In this document: positions 32,003 through 42,828 of the stretch, piece by piece
Layout: every line of letters starts with the position of its first letter
Numbering within the stretch: position 1 is the stretch's first letter
Origin: Bacteroidales bacterium
Lineage (GTDB): Bacteria > Bacteroidota > Bacteroidia > Bacteroidales > ML635J-15
NCBI GenBank assembly: GCA_017994175.1
Contig: JAGOLH010000014.1
Coordinates: 1 to 53,344, forward strand
Length of the DNA stretch: 53,344 nucleotides
Direction of reading: 5' to 3'
Notes under the pieces: generated by a model
The model's database searches: none
The model's input: only the letters and a program-made list of their open reading frames with translations
Told to the model about the DNA's origin: nothing
Position numbers and translations under genes: made by a program

Positions 32003-34201
32003 ATGAACAACAAAAGAAACGGTATGCAAGAAAAATTAGGACTTAACGATGCCGCCAAATTCCGCAAAGTTATGCCAGAGAGGTATTTTTCTGTTACTGA
32101 CCCTGAAGATTTCAGGCAACACGAGGTGTTTTTGAACAAATTCGAAAAAGCAGGCAACCAGGCATGTCTGTATCATTACAAAGGCGATATCGAAGAATTT
32201 GTATTCCATGAGTACAACACGGTGAAACTGCGTGAGCAAATTGCAATAGCAACCAAAACGCTTCATGCAAATGAACTTTTGTACAGAATATTCCCAAATA
32301 AACAGACCGGATTCATGTTGACGAGTATTTATAAGGATATAATGCTTTCCGACCGCTCGGTGGAATTTAATCCGCCTGTGTTCAGTAATGAGGAATCGTT
32401 GTTTTTTGATTCAGGAAGATTGAAGACACATATTATATGTAACTATTCGCAACAAAATCGAATATTCGAAATCAAATGCATCAATGTTGCCCATAAAACA
32501 ATGCTTTCCAATTTGTGGGAAACCATCGAAATGCATGAAATAAATGTAGATTTTACTGAGGTTTGGAGAATTAAAAATGTATCTGCAAAAGTGAATTCAT
32601 TTTATTGCATTACACTACATTTTGCATCGGATTATTGTCTCGAAGAAATTGAATCAGTACGCATGGATTTTCTGCGTTATATTCAGCACTATACTGTTCC
32701 GATGAGCATTTTCGACTTGGTAGGCCCTTCAATGGTGGGTCCTTCAAGCTCACATACTGCAGGTGCGAACCGCATTGGACAGATTGCCCGTAGCATTATT
32801 GCAGCAAAGCTGACTCAGGGTGAAACCATAAAAGACATATCGGTTAAACTTCTGGGCTCGTTTCGCGACACGGGAGTGGGACATAGAACTCCTGCAGCAA
32901 TAGCTGGGGGGCTTTGGGGTTTGGCTACCGATCACCCGGATATGCTTTCTCATGGAGATCCGGAATTTCTTTGTGAAAACGGAATAGTAATCGCCGGACA
33001 AAAACTTCACTTTTTGGGATTTTTAAAAGGTGAAATTGATGAAGAAGTAAAATATCAGGCAGATAATAACATGAATATTGCTGAAATCATTTTCAACACT
33101 GATATAAAACCCTATACAATTACAGGATTTTCAATTGGCGGAGGAAATGTCGAAATACGCTACTTTAACACACCACTGGCAAAACCGATTAATGGTAAGA
33201 CTGATTTTTATCTTAACGGAGATACAATTGTGGATGTGCAGAATTACAACGGAACTTTACCCGTGATACAGTCAATTTTCGGTAAGTCGCAGCCTGAGAG
33301 TAATTATATTATGCCTTTTAATACTTTTGAAGAGTTGCTGACCCATTCTGATGAAACCAGTATGAGTATTGATGAAATAGCCCTTCAGGTGGAAAGAAAT
33401 TTACAGCAATGCTCAGAAGAATACATCCTTCAACAAATGAAGTACTACTTCAATATTATGCTACAATCAGCCGGTGATGGAGTTCTAAGCAAGGAACTTT
33501 CAATGCTGAAGCTTTCGGGTGACGATGCTTATAAGATTTATAGCCTTATTGATAAAAGCCCGCTTTTTTGCAATATTTATGGAAGAGCTGTGGCTTATGC
33601 AACCGCAGTAAATGAGTTGAATGCAAAAAGTGGAGTTATCGTAGCCTGTCCAACAGCCGGATCTTGCGGAATATTGCCTGGTGTATTGAAATCGTATTGC
33701 GAGTTTAAGCAAGCTGAAGAAGATGCGATGCTTCGCTCTTTGATAGTTGCCGGTTTTTTGGGTATGCTTCTTTTTAATGATGTTACCACGGCCGGAGCCG
33801 ATTATGGGTGTCAGGCAGAGGTGGGTGCTGCGGCAGCGATGGCTGCATCTGCTTTATGTTACCTCGAAAACGGAAATTCATATCAAATTGTAAATGCTTT
33901 TACATTAGCTATCAAAAATAGCCTGGGATTGATTTGCGATCCTATTGCCGGACTTGTTGAAGTGCCTTGTGTAAAACGTAACGGTATATATTCTTCAGTA
34001 GCTATAAGCGCTGCACTGATGGCTCTTTCCGGTGTAAAATCGTATGTATCTCCTGATGAGGTTATACTAACTATGCGGGAAGTGGGAGAACGAATTAACA
34101 GCGATTATAAAGAAACTGCGAGGGGTGGCCTTGCCAGAACCCGCGATGGAAAACATGTCGAAAAATTATTCGAATCTGAAGTTAAAAAATTCTTTAATTA
34201 A
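32003..34201 (+). CDS. sdaA: Iron-sulfur L-serine ammonia-lyase (dehydratase) with extra N-terminal module
   Basis: 732 residues. Converts L-serine to pyruvate and ammonia using an oxygen-sensitive [4Fe-4S] cluster. The canonical enzyme begins at Met234 (M-S-I-F-D-L-V-G-P-S-M-V-G-P-S-S-S-H-T-A-G-A), with the beta domain to about 400 and the alpha domain to the end. Cluster cysteines are Cys603 (G-C-Q-A-E-V-G), Cys645 and Cys656 (C-D-P-I-A-G-L-V-E-V-P-C), with spacings 42 and 11 as I recall for characterised bacterial enzymes; C-P-T-A-G-S-C-G is present. Residues 1-233 are an additional domain of unknown function; about 145-232 has a strand-helix-strand pattern reminiscent of an ACT regulatory domain, which is only an inference. 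A standalone start at 32702 is possible. A weak -7-like TATCTTTA lies at 31971-31978. Confidence 0.9.
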   Translation: MNNKRNGMQEKLGLNDAAKFRKVMPERYFSVTDPEDFRQHEVFLNKFEKAGNQACLYHYKGDIEEFVFHEYNTVKLREQIAIATKTLHANELLYRIFPNKQTGFMLTSIYKDIMLSDRSVEFNPPVFSNEESLFFDSGRLKTHIICNYSQQNRIFEIKCINVAHKTMLSNLWETIEMHEINVDFTEVWRIKNVSAKVNSFYCITLHFASDYCLEEIESVRMDFLRYIQHYTVPMSIFDLVGPSMVGPSSSHTAGANRIGQIARSIIAAKLTQGETIKDISVKLLGSFRDTGVGHRTPAAIAGGLWGLATDHPDMLSHGDPEFLCENGIVIAGQKLHFLGFLKGEIDEEVKYQADNNMNIAEIIFNTDIKPYTITGFSIGGGNVEIRYFNTPLAKPINGKTDFYLNGDTIVDVQNYNGTLPVIQSIFGKSQPESNYIMPFNTFEELLTHSDETSMSIDEIALQVERNLQQCSEEYILQQMKYYFNIMLQSAGDGVLSKELSMLKLSGDDAYKIYSLIDKSPLFCNIYGRAVAYATAVNELNAKSGVIVACPTAGSCGILPGVLKSYCEFKQAEEDAMLRSLIVAGFLGMLLFNDVTTAGADYGCQAEVGAAAAMAASALCYLENGNSYQIVNAFTLAIKNSLGLICDPIAGLVEVPCVKRNGIYSSVAISAALMALSGVKSYVSPDEVILTMREVGERINSDYKETARGGLARTRDGKHVEKLFESEVKKFFN

Positions 34202-34362
34202 TATATGAATTTACACATGCCTTTGCCTTAAATGAATATATTATAAGTGGCTGCTTACTCAGGTTTCTAAAATGCTAATCTTAATGTCAGCTGTTTAATT
34301 GTACTTTAACAGAATAATGTCGATATTTGGTTATTACTGTCGCTTACCCAAAACCCGACCAT

Positions 34363-35073
34363 ATGAGAAATATTAAACTGTGTGCAATCTTACCGTTAAT
34401 TCTGATTTTTTCCAACGCTATTGGGCAGATATACGGGCGTATTGGTTATAATGCAGGAGGTATCATTACCCCTCAGTTCAACGATGTTGTAGATATTTAC
34501 AACGAAAACCGCCCATACCTCGATAATCAGATGAATCATGTGGTATTACTGCATGGTGCAGTGTTTGGAATTGGATATCACTTTCAGGGAAGTAACGTAA
34601 GTAACGAATTTACATGGAGCAATCATCACGCGGTGATTTCATCTGGGGGTATTGACCCGAACACCAATGAATACACAACCCGTGATGTGAAGTATAGGCA
34701 CAATTGTCTCACGTATGGTGTGCATTTCCGTATTAAAAAGTTCCCCATTCTTTGGTGGGGGTTATCGGTTGACATAGATAATTACCGGCAGTTTACCAGA
34801 ATTAATGATGATAAATACTCATGGCTTGATAAATCGGTTATTGTGGAAGATAAGATCTATGTTATTTTTGATTTGCCAATAAGCGATGCTATTTCAGTTC
34901 AGTTTCAGCCCTATTTTCAACTACCCTGGTGGATTGCCGTAGAATATGATCAATTTGTTGACCTTGCATTAAATGTTCCCTATTGGGATGGATATTCATT
35001 AACCAGTTTCCCGAAAAACTACGGTTTGTTCGTTACTTTCAGGTTTGGCGGAAACAACTATGGGGATAATTAA
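34363..35073 (+). CDS. Exported, probable outer-membrane beta-barrel protein
   Basis: 236 residues from the ATG at 34363; a TTG at 34327 is open but would precede the clear signal peptide (M-R-N-I-K-L-C-A-I-L-P, ending A-I-G-Q). Strand-like segments rich in aromatic residues and Gly (I-Y-G-R-I-G-Y-N-A-G-G, G-I-G-Y-H-F-Q-G, Y-G-V-H-F-R-I) continue to a C-terminal Y-G-L-F-V-T-F-R-F-G-G, typical of outer-membrane barrels. No named family recognised. Isolated between sdaA and ligA with its own 161-nt upstream region. Confidence 0.7.
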   Translation: MRNIKLCAILPLILIFSNAIGQIYGRIGYNAGGIITPQFNDVVDIYNENRPYLDNQMNHVVLLHGAVFGIGYHFQGSNVSNEFTWSNHHAVISSGGIDPNTNEYTTRDVKYRHNCLTYGVHFRIKKFPILWWGLSVDIDNYRQFTRINDDKYSWLDKSVIVEDKIYVIFDLPISDAISVQFQPYFQLPWWIAVEYDQFVDLALNVPYWDGYSLTSFPKNYGLFVTFRFGGNNYGDN

Positions 35074-35141
35074 AATCCTATCATTATTTTGTTTATATTT
35101 TAAAGTTGAATTTGACCGAAAAGTCACGCTCAAATTCAAAA

Positions 35142-35160
35142 TTTCACAATCTTTGTGAAA
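35142..35160 (+). promoter_or_regulatory. Inverted repeat in the ligA upstream region
   Basis: TTTCACA (35142-35148) and TGTGAAA (35154-35160) are perfect 7-bp arms with a 5-nt spacer, 14 nt before the ligA ATG. The right part overlaps AATCTTTG, one mismatch from a -7 box. Could be an operator or chance. Confidence 0.3.
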
Positions 35161-35165
35161 CATAA

Positions 35166-37172
<2,007 letters not shown>

Positions 37173-37313
37173 AAAAACTTGATTAAATAACCTTTTACCA
37201 CTCAAGAAAAAAAATCACATGTGAGCACTTAATTGTTAGTAAAAGCTTTTGGTTGTACCTAGTTTTCTAAAACATCTTTTCCAAATTTGTAACAATAAAT
37301 TAAAATCTTCGTT

Positions 37314-38570
37314 ATGGCTCGTGATGTAACATCGGTATCGAAATATTATGCAATAAGCATTATAGGGGTGCTGTTCTTTATTTTCGGATTTGTTACCTGG
37401 TTAAATGCAACTTTGATTCCCTATCTGAAAATAGCGTGTGAGCTTACAAACCTCGAGTCTTTATTTGTTGCATTTGCCTTTTATGTTTCTTATTTTGTTT
37501 TAGCATTGCCATCGTCATGGGTGCTGGGTAAAACCGGTTTTAAAAATGGAATGTCGCTCGGTTTAATAGTTATGTCGATTGGCTCGATCATTTTTATTCC
37601 GGCGGCGATGATGCGATTTTATCCATTGTTCCTTACAGGATTGTTTGTACAGGGAGCAGGCCTTTCAATACTTCAGACGGCATCAAATCCGTATGTCACA
37701 ATTATTGGACCCATTGAAAGCGCTGCAAAACGAATCAGTATAATGGGCATTGCAAATAAAATTGCAGGAATTATCAGTCCACTGATTTTAGGAACCATTG
37801 TATTGAAAGATGCCGACACTATCACCGATAAAATTACAACCATGAGTCTTGCTCAGCGGACTGCTGAATTGGATTTACTTTCGCAGCGGGTAATAGTACC
37901 TTACATTGTCATTGCAGTAGTTTTACTGATTCTGGCACTTCTGGTTAAGGCAAGTAAACTGCCCGAAATTGACAAATCCGGAGATTCTGATAAGAGTGGA
38001 ATTTCACGATCATCAATATTTAAATATCCCTATTTGTGGCTGGGTGTATTGTCAATTTTCCTTTATGTTGGTGCCGAAGTGATATCGGTTGATACTATTA
38101 TTAATTACGGTAAATCAATAGGAATTAAGCTCGAAACGTCTCGTTTTTTTGCTTCTTTTACTCTTTTTGCCATGGTAGCCGGCTATTTGATTGGTATTGC
38201 AGCTATTCCGCGACTTATTTCGCAATCAAAAGCTCTTTTCTATGCAACCGCACTTGCTTTAGTGCTAACGGTGCTTGCTGTGGTTACATCCGGGATAACC
38301 TCTGTTATCTTTATTGCGTTACTGGGACTTGCCAATGCTGTGATGTGGCCTGCCATATGGCCTCTTTCAATCGAAGGTTTGGGAAAATATACAAAAACAG
38401 GCTCAGCGCTCCTGATTATGGGTATAGTTGGTGGTGCAACAATCCCTTTATTGTATGGTGCACTTAGTGATCTGCATCCCATAGGAACGCACTATGCCTA
38501 CCTAATAATTATTCCTTGCTATGCGTTTATTATGTTTTTTGCTCTCAAAGGGCATCGTTATGGTAAATAG
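37314..38570 (+). CDS. MFS transporter, FHS (fucose permease-type) family
   Basis: 418 residues with about 12 membrane helices. The opening F-F-I-F-G-F-V-T-W-L-N (about 21-31), F-A-F-Y-V-S-Y-F-V-L-A-L-P-S (48-61), Q-G-A-G-L-S-I-L-Q-T-A-S-N-P-Y-V-T-I-I-G (110-130) and A-N-A-V-M-W-P-A-I-W-P-L are hallmarks of the FucP/GluP/NagP-like FHS family, sugar:proton symporters common in Bacteroidota. The sugar cannot be told from sequence; no catabolic genes lie beside it. Free-standing gene with no terminator hairpin seen behind it. Confidence 0.9.
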   Translation: MARDVTSVSKYYAISIIGVLFFIFGFVTWLNATLIPYLKIACELTNLESLFVAFAFYVSYFVLALPSSWVLGKTGFKNGMSLGLIVMSIGSIIFIPAAMMRFYPLFLTGLFVQGAGLSILQTASNPYVTIIGPIESAAKRISIMGIANKIAGIISPLILGTIVLKDADTITDKITTMSLAQRTAELDLLSQRVIVPYIVIAVVLLILALLVKASKLPEIDKSGDSDKSGISRSSIFKYPYLWLGVLSIFLYVGAEVISVDTIINYGKSIGIKLETSRFFASFTLFAMVAGYLIGIAAIPRLISQSKALFYATALALVLTVLAVVTSGITSVIFIALLGLANAVMWPAIWPLSIEGLGKYTKTGSALLIMGIVGGATIPLLYGALSDLHPIGTHYAYLIIIPCYAFIMFFALKGHRYGK

Positions 38571-38666
38571 CCATTGAGAAAAACTTGAAATCCAACGTTC
38601 TCTGAGAGAAACTCCATCCACAATTCACCATTGGGGTTACCCTTGAAAATAAAATAGTCTAATTGC

Positions 38667-38696
38667 TTTGCAAATAAGAAAAAAACACTACTTTTG
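38667..38696 (+). promoter_or_regulatory. Promoter of rpsA
   Basis: TTTG at 38667-38670, 18 nt, TACTTTTG at 38689-38696: a complete Bacteroidota -33/-7 promoter. The predicted transcript start near 38703 leaves a leader of about 50 nt before the ATG at 38755. Confidence 0.7.
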
Positions 38697-38754
38697 CGGC
38701 TCGAATTCTAACTATAAATAATGTCTAACTTATTAATCTGAACTAATTACAATT

Positions 38755-40746
38755 ATGACAGAAAACGAAAACAATCTGATTCAGGACGAAAGTTTGGATC
38801 AAAATCAAAACGAAACTTTAGCAACCAGTCAGCAAACTGCAGAAGAAAATGTTGAAACCCCTGTTGCAGAGGAGGTTAAAGCAGAGGTATTAGAACCGGT
38901 TGCCGAAATGCCAAAAACAAAAAAATCCACAAAAGGTTTTGTTTTTGACACAAAAGAAATTAAACCTTTAGATGATTTCAACTGGGAAGTGCTGGGTAAA
39001 AGAGATGAATCATACACCCTGAAACAGCGCAGTGAGTTGGAAGAACTCTACAATCACACTTTATCAACCGTGCACGAAGGCGAAGTTTTCGACGGCACCG
39101 TTGTTGCAATGAATAAACGCGAAGTGGTTGTAAACATCGGCTACAAATCGGAAGGCGTTATTAATGCTAATGAATTCCGCTATACACCCGACCTTAAAAT
39201 CGGCGATAAAGTGGAAGTGTATGTCGAAAATATGGAAGACGGCAACGGACAGTTGTTACTTTCACATAACAAAGCCAAAGCACTCCGTTCCTGGGAACGT
39301 GTGAACAAAGCTCATGATAACGATGAAATTATTAAAGGTTACATTAAATGCCGTACAAAAGGCGGTATGATAGTAGATGTATTTGGGATCGAAGCATTCC
39401 TGCCAGGGTCTCAGATCGACGTGAAACCAATACGCGACTACGATGTATATGTCGACAAAGTAATGGAATTCAAAGTTGTGAAAATTAATAATGAATTCAA
39501 AAACGTAGTTGTATCACATAAAGCTCTTATTGAAGCAGAACTTGAAGAACAGAAAAAGCTTATTATTTCCAAACTCGAAAAAGGCCAGGTTCTCGAAGGT
39601 ACTGTAAAGAATATCACTAGCTATGGTGTATTTATCGATCTTGGTGGTGTTGATGGTCTCATTCACATTACCGATCTTAGCTGGGGTAGGGTTAATCATC
39701 CCGAAGAAATTGTTACCCTGGATGAGAAAATAAACGTGGTAATTCTCGACTTCGACGACGATAAAAAACGTATTGCACTTGGCTTGAAACAGCTTACACA
39801 GCATCCGTGGGATTCTCTTGATGCGAACATTAAAGTTGGTGATAAAGTAAAAGGTAAAGTTGTGGTAATTGCCGATTATGGTGCATTTGTAGAAATATCA
39901 ACCGGTGTTGAAGGCCTTATCCATGTTTCGGAAATGTCATGGTCGCAGCACCTTCGCAGCGCACAGGAGTTTATGAAAGTAGGAGATGAGGTTGAAGCTG
40001 TTGTTCTAACTCTCGACCGCGACGAACGCAAAATGTCGCTGGGTATTAAACAGCTATTCCCAGACCCATGGGAGAAAATCGAAACCAAATACCCAATCGG
40101 ATCGAAACATGCTTCCAAAGTTCGTAACTTTACCAACTTCGGCGTATTTGTTGAACTCGAGGAAGGTGTGGATGGACTTGTTCATATTTCAGATTTGTCG
40201 TGGACAAAGAAAATTAAACATCCTGCTGAGTTTACAAGCATCGGTGCTGATCTCGAAGTTGTTGTTCTTGAAATTGACAAGGAAAACCGCCGCCTGAGCC
40301 TTGGGCATAAACAGGTTGAGGAAAATCCATGGGATGTTTTCGAAACAATTTTCTCACTCGATTCAATACACGAAGGTACTATTGTTGAAATGAACGACAA
40401 AGGCTCTATCATTGCACTCCCATATGGCGTTGAAGGTTTTGCAACCCCAAAACATCTGGTGAAGGAAGATGGTACCCCTGCAAAAGTTGACGAAAGAATC
40501 AACTTTAAAGTGATTGAGTTCAATAAAGATGCTAAAAAGATCTTCGTTTCTCATAGCAGGATTCATGAAGACGAAAAACGTGAAAAAGCTGAGGAAGAAC
40601 GTAAGGCAAAACAAAAAGAGTCGGGAACAGCTCCACGCAAAACCAAACCTGCTTCCGATAAAATTGAAAAAAACACCTTAGGTGATATGGTTGATCTTGA
40701 TGAAATAAAGAAGGAACTAGCCAAGAAGCAAAAATCGAAAGAATAA
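38755..40746 (+). CDS. rpsA: 30S ribosomal protein S1
   Basis: 663 residues, longer than E. coli S1 (557) because of an acidic Glu/Gln-rich N-terminal tail (about 1-60) and a Lys-rich C-terminal tail (about 600-663). Six S1 OB-fold domains start near residues 107, 189, 276, 360, 445 and 535; the middle ones carry the classic V-x-x-I-x-x-Y-G-A/V-F-V/I-x-L and G-L-I-H-I/V-S motifs. S1 melts and recruits mRNA to the 30S subunit, important in Bacteroidota whose mRNAs usually lack Shine-Dalgarno sites. Monocistronic: own promoter at 38667-38696 and a strong terminator at 40751-40780. Confidence 0.96.
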   Translation: MTENENNLIQDESLDQNQNETLATSQQTAEENVETPVAEEVKAEVLEPVAEMPKTKKSTKGFVFDTKEIKPLDDFNWEVLGKRDESYTLKQRSELEELYNHTLSTVHEGEVFDGTVVAMNKREVVVNIGYKSEGVINANEFRYTPDLKIGDKVEVYVENMEDGNGQLLLSHNKAKALRSWERVNKAHDNDEIIKGYIKCRTKGGMIVDVFGIEAFLPGSQIDVKPIRDYDVYVDKVMEFKVVKINNEFKNVVVSHKALIEAELEEQKKLIISKLEKGQVLEGTVKNITSYGVFIDLGGVDGLIHITDLSWGRVNHPEEIVTLDEKINVVILDFDDDKKRIALGLKQLTQHPWDSLDANIKVGDKVKGKVVVIADYGAFVEISTGVEGLIHVSEMSWSQHLRSAQEFMKVGDEVEAVVLTLDRDERKMSLGIKQLFPDPWEKIETKYPIGSKHASKVRNFTNFGVFVELEEGVDGLVHISDLSWTKKIKHPAEFTSIGADLEVVVLEIDKENRRLSLGHKQVEENPWDVFETIFSLDSIHEGTIVEMNDKGSIIALPYGVEGFATPKHLVKEDGTPAKVDERINFKVIEFNKDAKKIFVSHSRIHEDEKREKAEEERKAKQKESGTAPRKTKPASDKIEKNTLGDMVDLDEIKKELAKKQKSKE

Positions 40747-40750
40747 TAGG

Positions 40751-40780
40751 AAAAATGCCGGTTAATACCGGCATTTTTTT
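40751..40780 (+). terminator. Rho-independent terminator of rpsA
   Basis: ATGCCGGT (40755-40762), TAAT loop, ACCGGCAT (40767-40774), flanked by A and T runs that extend the stem, ending in a T-tract to 40780. It sits 4 nt after the stop codon and 15 nt before rnz, so rnz needs read-through or its own start signal. Confidence 0.92.
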
Positions 40781-40794
40781 ACATTGTTCCCGCA

Positions 40795-41760
40795 ATGAAA
40801 TTCGAAATCCAAATACTGGGAAGCTCCAGTGCCTTGCCAACCTCGAAGCGTTTCCCATCGGCACAGGTTGTGAGCTACAATAATACTCCAATGCTGGTCG
40901 ATTGTGGAGAAGGAACGCAAATACAATTACGTAAATACGGTATCAGCTTTCTACAGATCGAACATATATTTATCTCACACCTTCACGGCGACCACTACTT
41001 TGGTATTTTTGGACTCCTTACAAGTATGAATATGCTTGGAAGGAAGAAAGCTCTACACTTGTATGCTCCCCCGGAACTTCATAAAATTCTGAATTCAATC
41101 TGGCGATTAACAGCTACAGCGCTTCTTTTCGAAGTAAAATTTCACCCATTGAATTCTCCGGACTTTGTGCTTTTAGTGGAAACCCGCTACCTAATGGTCT
41201 ATTCCTTTCCTTTGGAACACAGCAAAGCAAACTGGGGATTTAAATTTTGCGAAAAGCAATTCCCACCTAAAATTAAAAAGGAGGCAATAGAAATGTATAA
41301 GCCCGGAATTGCTGAGATCCATGAAATAAAACAGGGAAACGATCTTGTTTTATTTGACGGAACCATTATTCCAAATGAAGAATTGGTTTTTGATTCCCCC
41401 CAGCCTCGTACATACACATACTGTTCCGACACACTATATATCAAAAACTTGCATGATAGAGTTGGTGAAGTAGATGTATTGTATCATGAAGCTACATTTG
41501 CCTCTGATGCTGAAGCTTTGGCAAAAGCAACTTTTCATGCCACTGCCTCACAGGCTGCTATGGTTGCAAAATGCACGAATGCCAAGGCACTGATAATTGG
41601 ACATTATTCCACAAGGTATCCCAGTGTTGAATTTTTAAGACATGAAGCTCTTCAAGTATTCCAACCAGTTTTTCTGGCCGAAGAAGGGACTTGTTTTATA
41701 ATAGATCAACAGACCCGATTACTGAGCATCTCAAATGACGAAGACAAAAAAAAGCCCTGA
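40795..41760 (+). CDS. rnz: Ribonuclease Z (tRNA 3'-processing endonuclease)
   Basis: 321 residues. Metallo-beta-lactamase fold: F-E-I-Q-I-L-G-S-S-S-A-L-P-T (3-16), V-D-C-G-E-G-T-Q (36-42) and the zinc motif S-H62-L-H64-G-D66-H67. Later ligands are H-S-K-A-N-W-G-F (about 141-148), Y-C-S-D-T (about 205-209) and G-H-Y-S-T-R-Y (about 262-268), the tRNase Z signature. It cleaves tRNA precursors just after the discriminator base. Its stop codon lies inside a bidirectional terminator shared with korB. Confidence 0.94.
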   Translation: MKFEIQILGSSSALPTSKRFPSAQVVSYNNTPMLVDCGEGTQIQLRKYGISFLQIEHIFISHLHGDHYFGIFGLLTSMNMLGRKKALHLYAPPELHKILNSIWRLTATALLFEVKFHPLNSPDFVLLVETRYLMVYSFPLEHSKANWGFKFCEKQFPPKIKKEAIEMYKPGIAEIHEIKQGNDLVLFDGTIIPNEELVFDSPQPRTYTYCSDTLYIKNLHDRVGEVDVLYHEATFASDAEALAKATFHATASQAAMVAKCTNAKALIIGHYSTRYPSVEFLRHEALQVFQPVFLAEEGTCFIIDQQTRLLSISNDEDKKKP

Positions 41761-41780
41761 CTTGTGTCAGGGCTTTTTTT
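41746..41780. terminator. Bidirectional terminator between rnz and korB
   Basis: GCCCTGAC (41754-41761), TTGT loop, GTCAGGGC (41766-41773), preceded by an A-run (41746-41753) and followed by seven T (41774-41780). It works for both strands and contains the rnz stop codon in its stem; the korB stop (41779-41781) touches its edge. Confidence 0.93.
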
Positions 41781-42819
41781 ATATTTCCCATGTGTCGCCG
41801 GAATTCAGTAAATCGTCGACATTTTTAATTTGGGCAGTGTCTTTTGCGTAACTAATTTGTTCTTCCACCAAATCATCGTATGTGGGAAAGCTTGCAGCTC
41901 TAATTACACCCAAGGCTATCGGATATGTTGGAGGCTTTAGTTTCGCCAACATCAAATGAATACCAGGATCTTTCTGATGCATATCGTGAACAAGGATATC
42001 CTTTTCTTTAATTCCTTTTTCACCGATTGTTACAACCTGCAACCCATTTTTACCCAAAATTATACCCTTGTTTCTGTCTTTCCCAAAGATCATGGGCTGA
42101 CCGTGCTGCAACAACAACTGATTATCATCTCTAACATCACGTCCGGTAATCAGCTTATGGGTACTGTCGTTGAAAATCACACAGTTCTGCAGGATCTCCA
42201 CTATCGAAGTTCCATCGTGACGGGCAGCTTCGAACATTACTTCAGTCATGTGTTTGGGGTTTGTGTCGATTGTTCTGGCAAAGAAAGTTCCCTGAGCACC
42301 CATAACCAATTCTCCCGGGTTAAATGGTTGTTCAATTGTTCCCTGAGGTGATGTTTTTGTTTTTGAACCCATAGGCGATGTGGGAGAATATTGCCCCTTC
42401 GTTAATCCGTAAATCTGGTTGTTGAACAACATAATATTTACGTCGATGTTGCGCCGGATAATGTGTATGAAATGATTCCCCCCAATTGCCATTGAGTCGC
42501 CATCTCCCGTGGCAATCCAAACACTAAGATGAGGGTTTGCAATTTTTACACCTGATGCTATAACGTTAGCGCGCCCATGAATCCCATGAAATCCGTATGT
42601 GTTTACATAATACGGGAATCTCGATGAACATCCAATACCCGAAACAATGCAGAAATTTTCTTTCTTGTATCCTATTTCAGGAAACACTTTTTCGAGTGAG
42701 GCCAAAATTGCATGGTCGCCGCATCCCGGACACCACTTTACCATCTGGTCGCTGACGAAGTCCTCTTTAGTTAATGGAACTTCACTTCTGTCTATTGTGA
42801 AATTGTTTTCAAAGCTCAT
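41779..42819 (-). CDS. korB: 2-oxoacid:ferredoxin oxidoreductase, beta subunit (probably 2-oxoglutarate)
   Basis: 346 residues. TPP-binding subunit that, with KorA, oxidatively decarboxylates a 2-oxoacid (2-oxoglutarate in the best-studied homologues) to acyl-CoA with reduction of ferredoxin. W-C-P-G-C-G-D-H (29-36) and G-I-G-C-S-S-R-F (about 61-68) supply cysteines. The TPP/Mg site is G-D-G-D-S-M-A-I-G-G-N-H (about 104-115) with L-F-N-N-Q-I-Y-G-L-T-K-G-Q. The start lies 9 nt after the korA stop. Needs reduced ferredoxin carriers and low oxygen; the same reaction can run reductively. Confidence 0.93.
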   Translation of the reverse strand: MSFENNFTIDRSEVPLTKEDFVSDQMVKWCPGCGDHAILASLEKVFPEIGYKKENFCIVSGIGCSSRFPYYVNTYGFHGIHGRANVIASGVKIANPHLSVWIATGDGDSMAIGGNHFIHIIRRNIDVNIMLFNNQIYGLTKGQYSPTSPMGSKTKTSPQGTIEQPFNPGELVMGAQGTFFARTIDTNPKHMTEVMFEAARHDGTSIVEILQNCVIFNDSTHKLITGRDVRDDNQLLLQHGQPMIFGKDRNKGIILGKNGLQVVTIGEKGIKEKDILVHDMHQKDPGIHLMLAKLKPPTYPIALGVIRAASFPTYDDLVEEQISYAKDTAQIKNVDDLLNSGDTWEI

Positions 42820-42828
42820 AATGACCTC

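Noticed and set aside
34327..34362. TTG-started extension of the outer-membrane protein before ligA
   Set aside because: The ATG at 34363 begins a textbook signal peptide; the extra residues are not protein-like.
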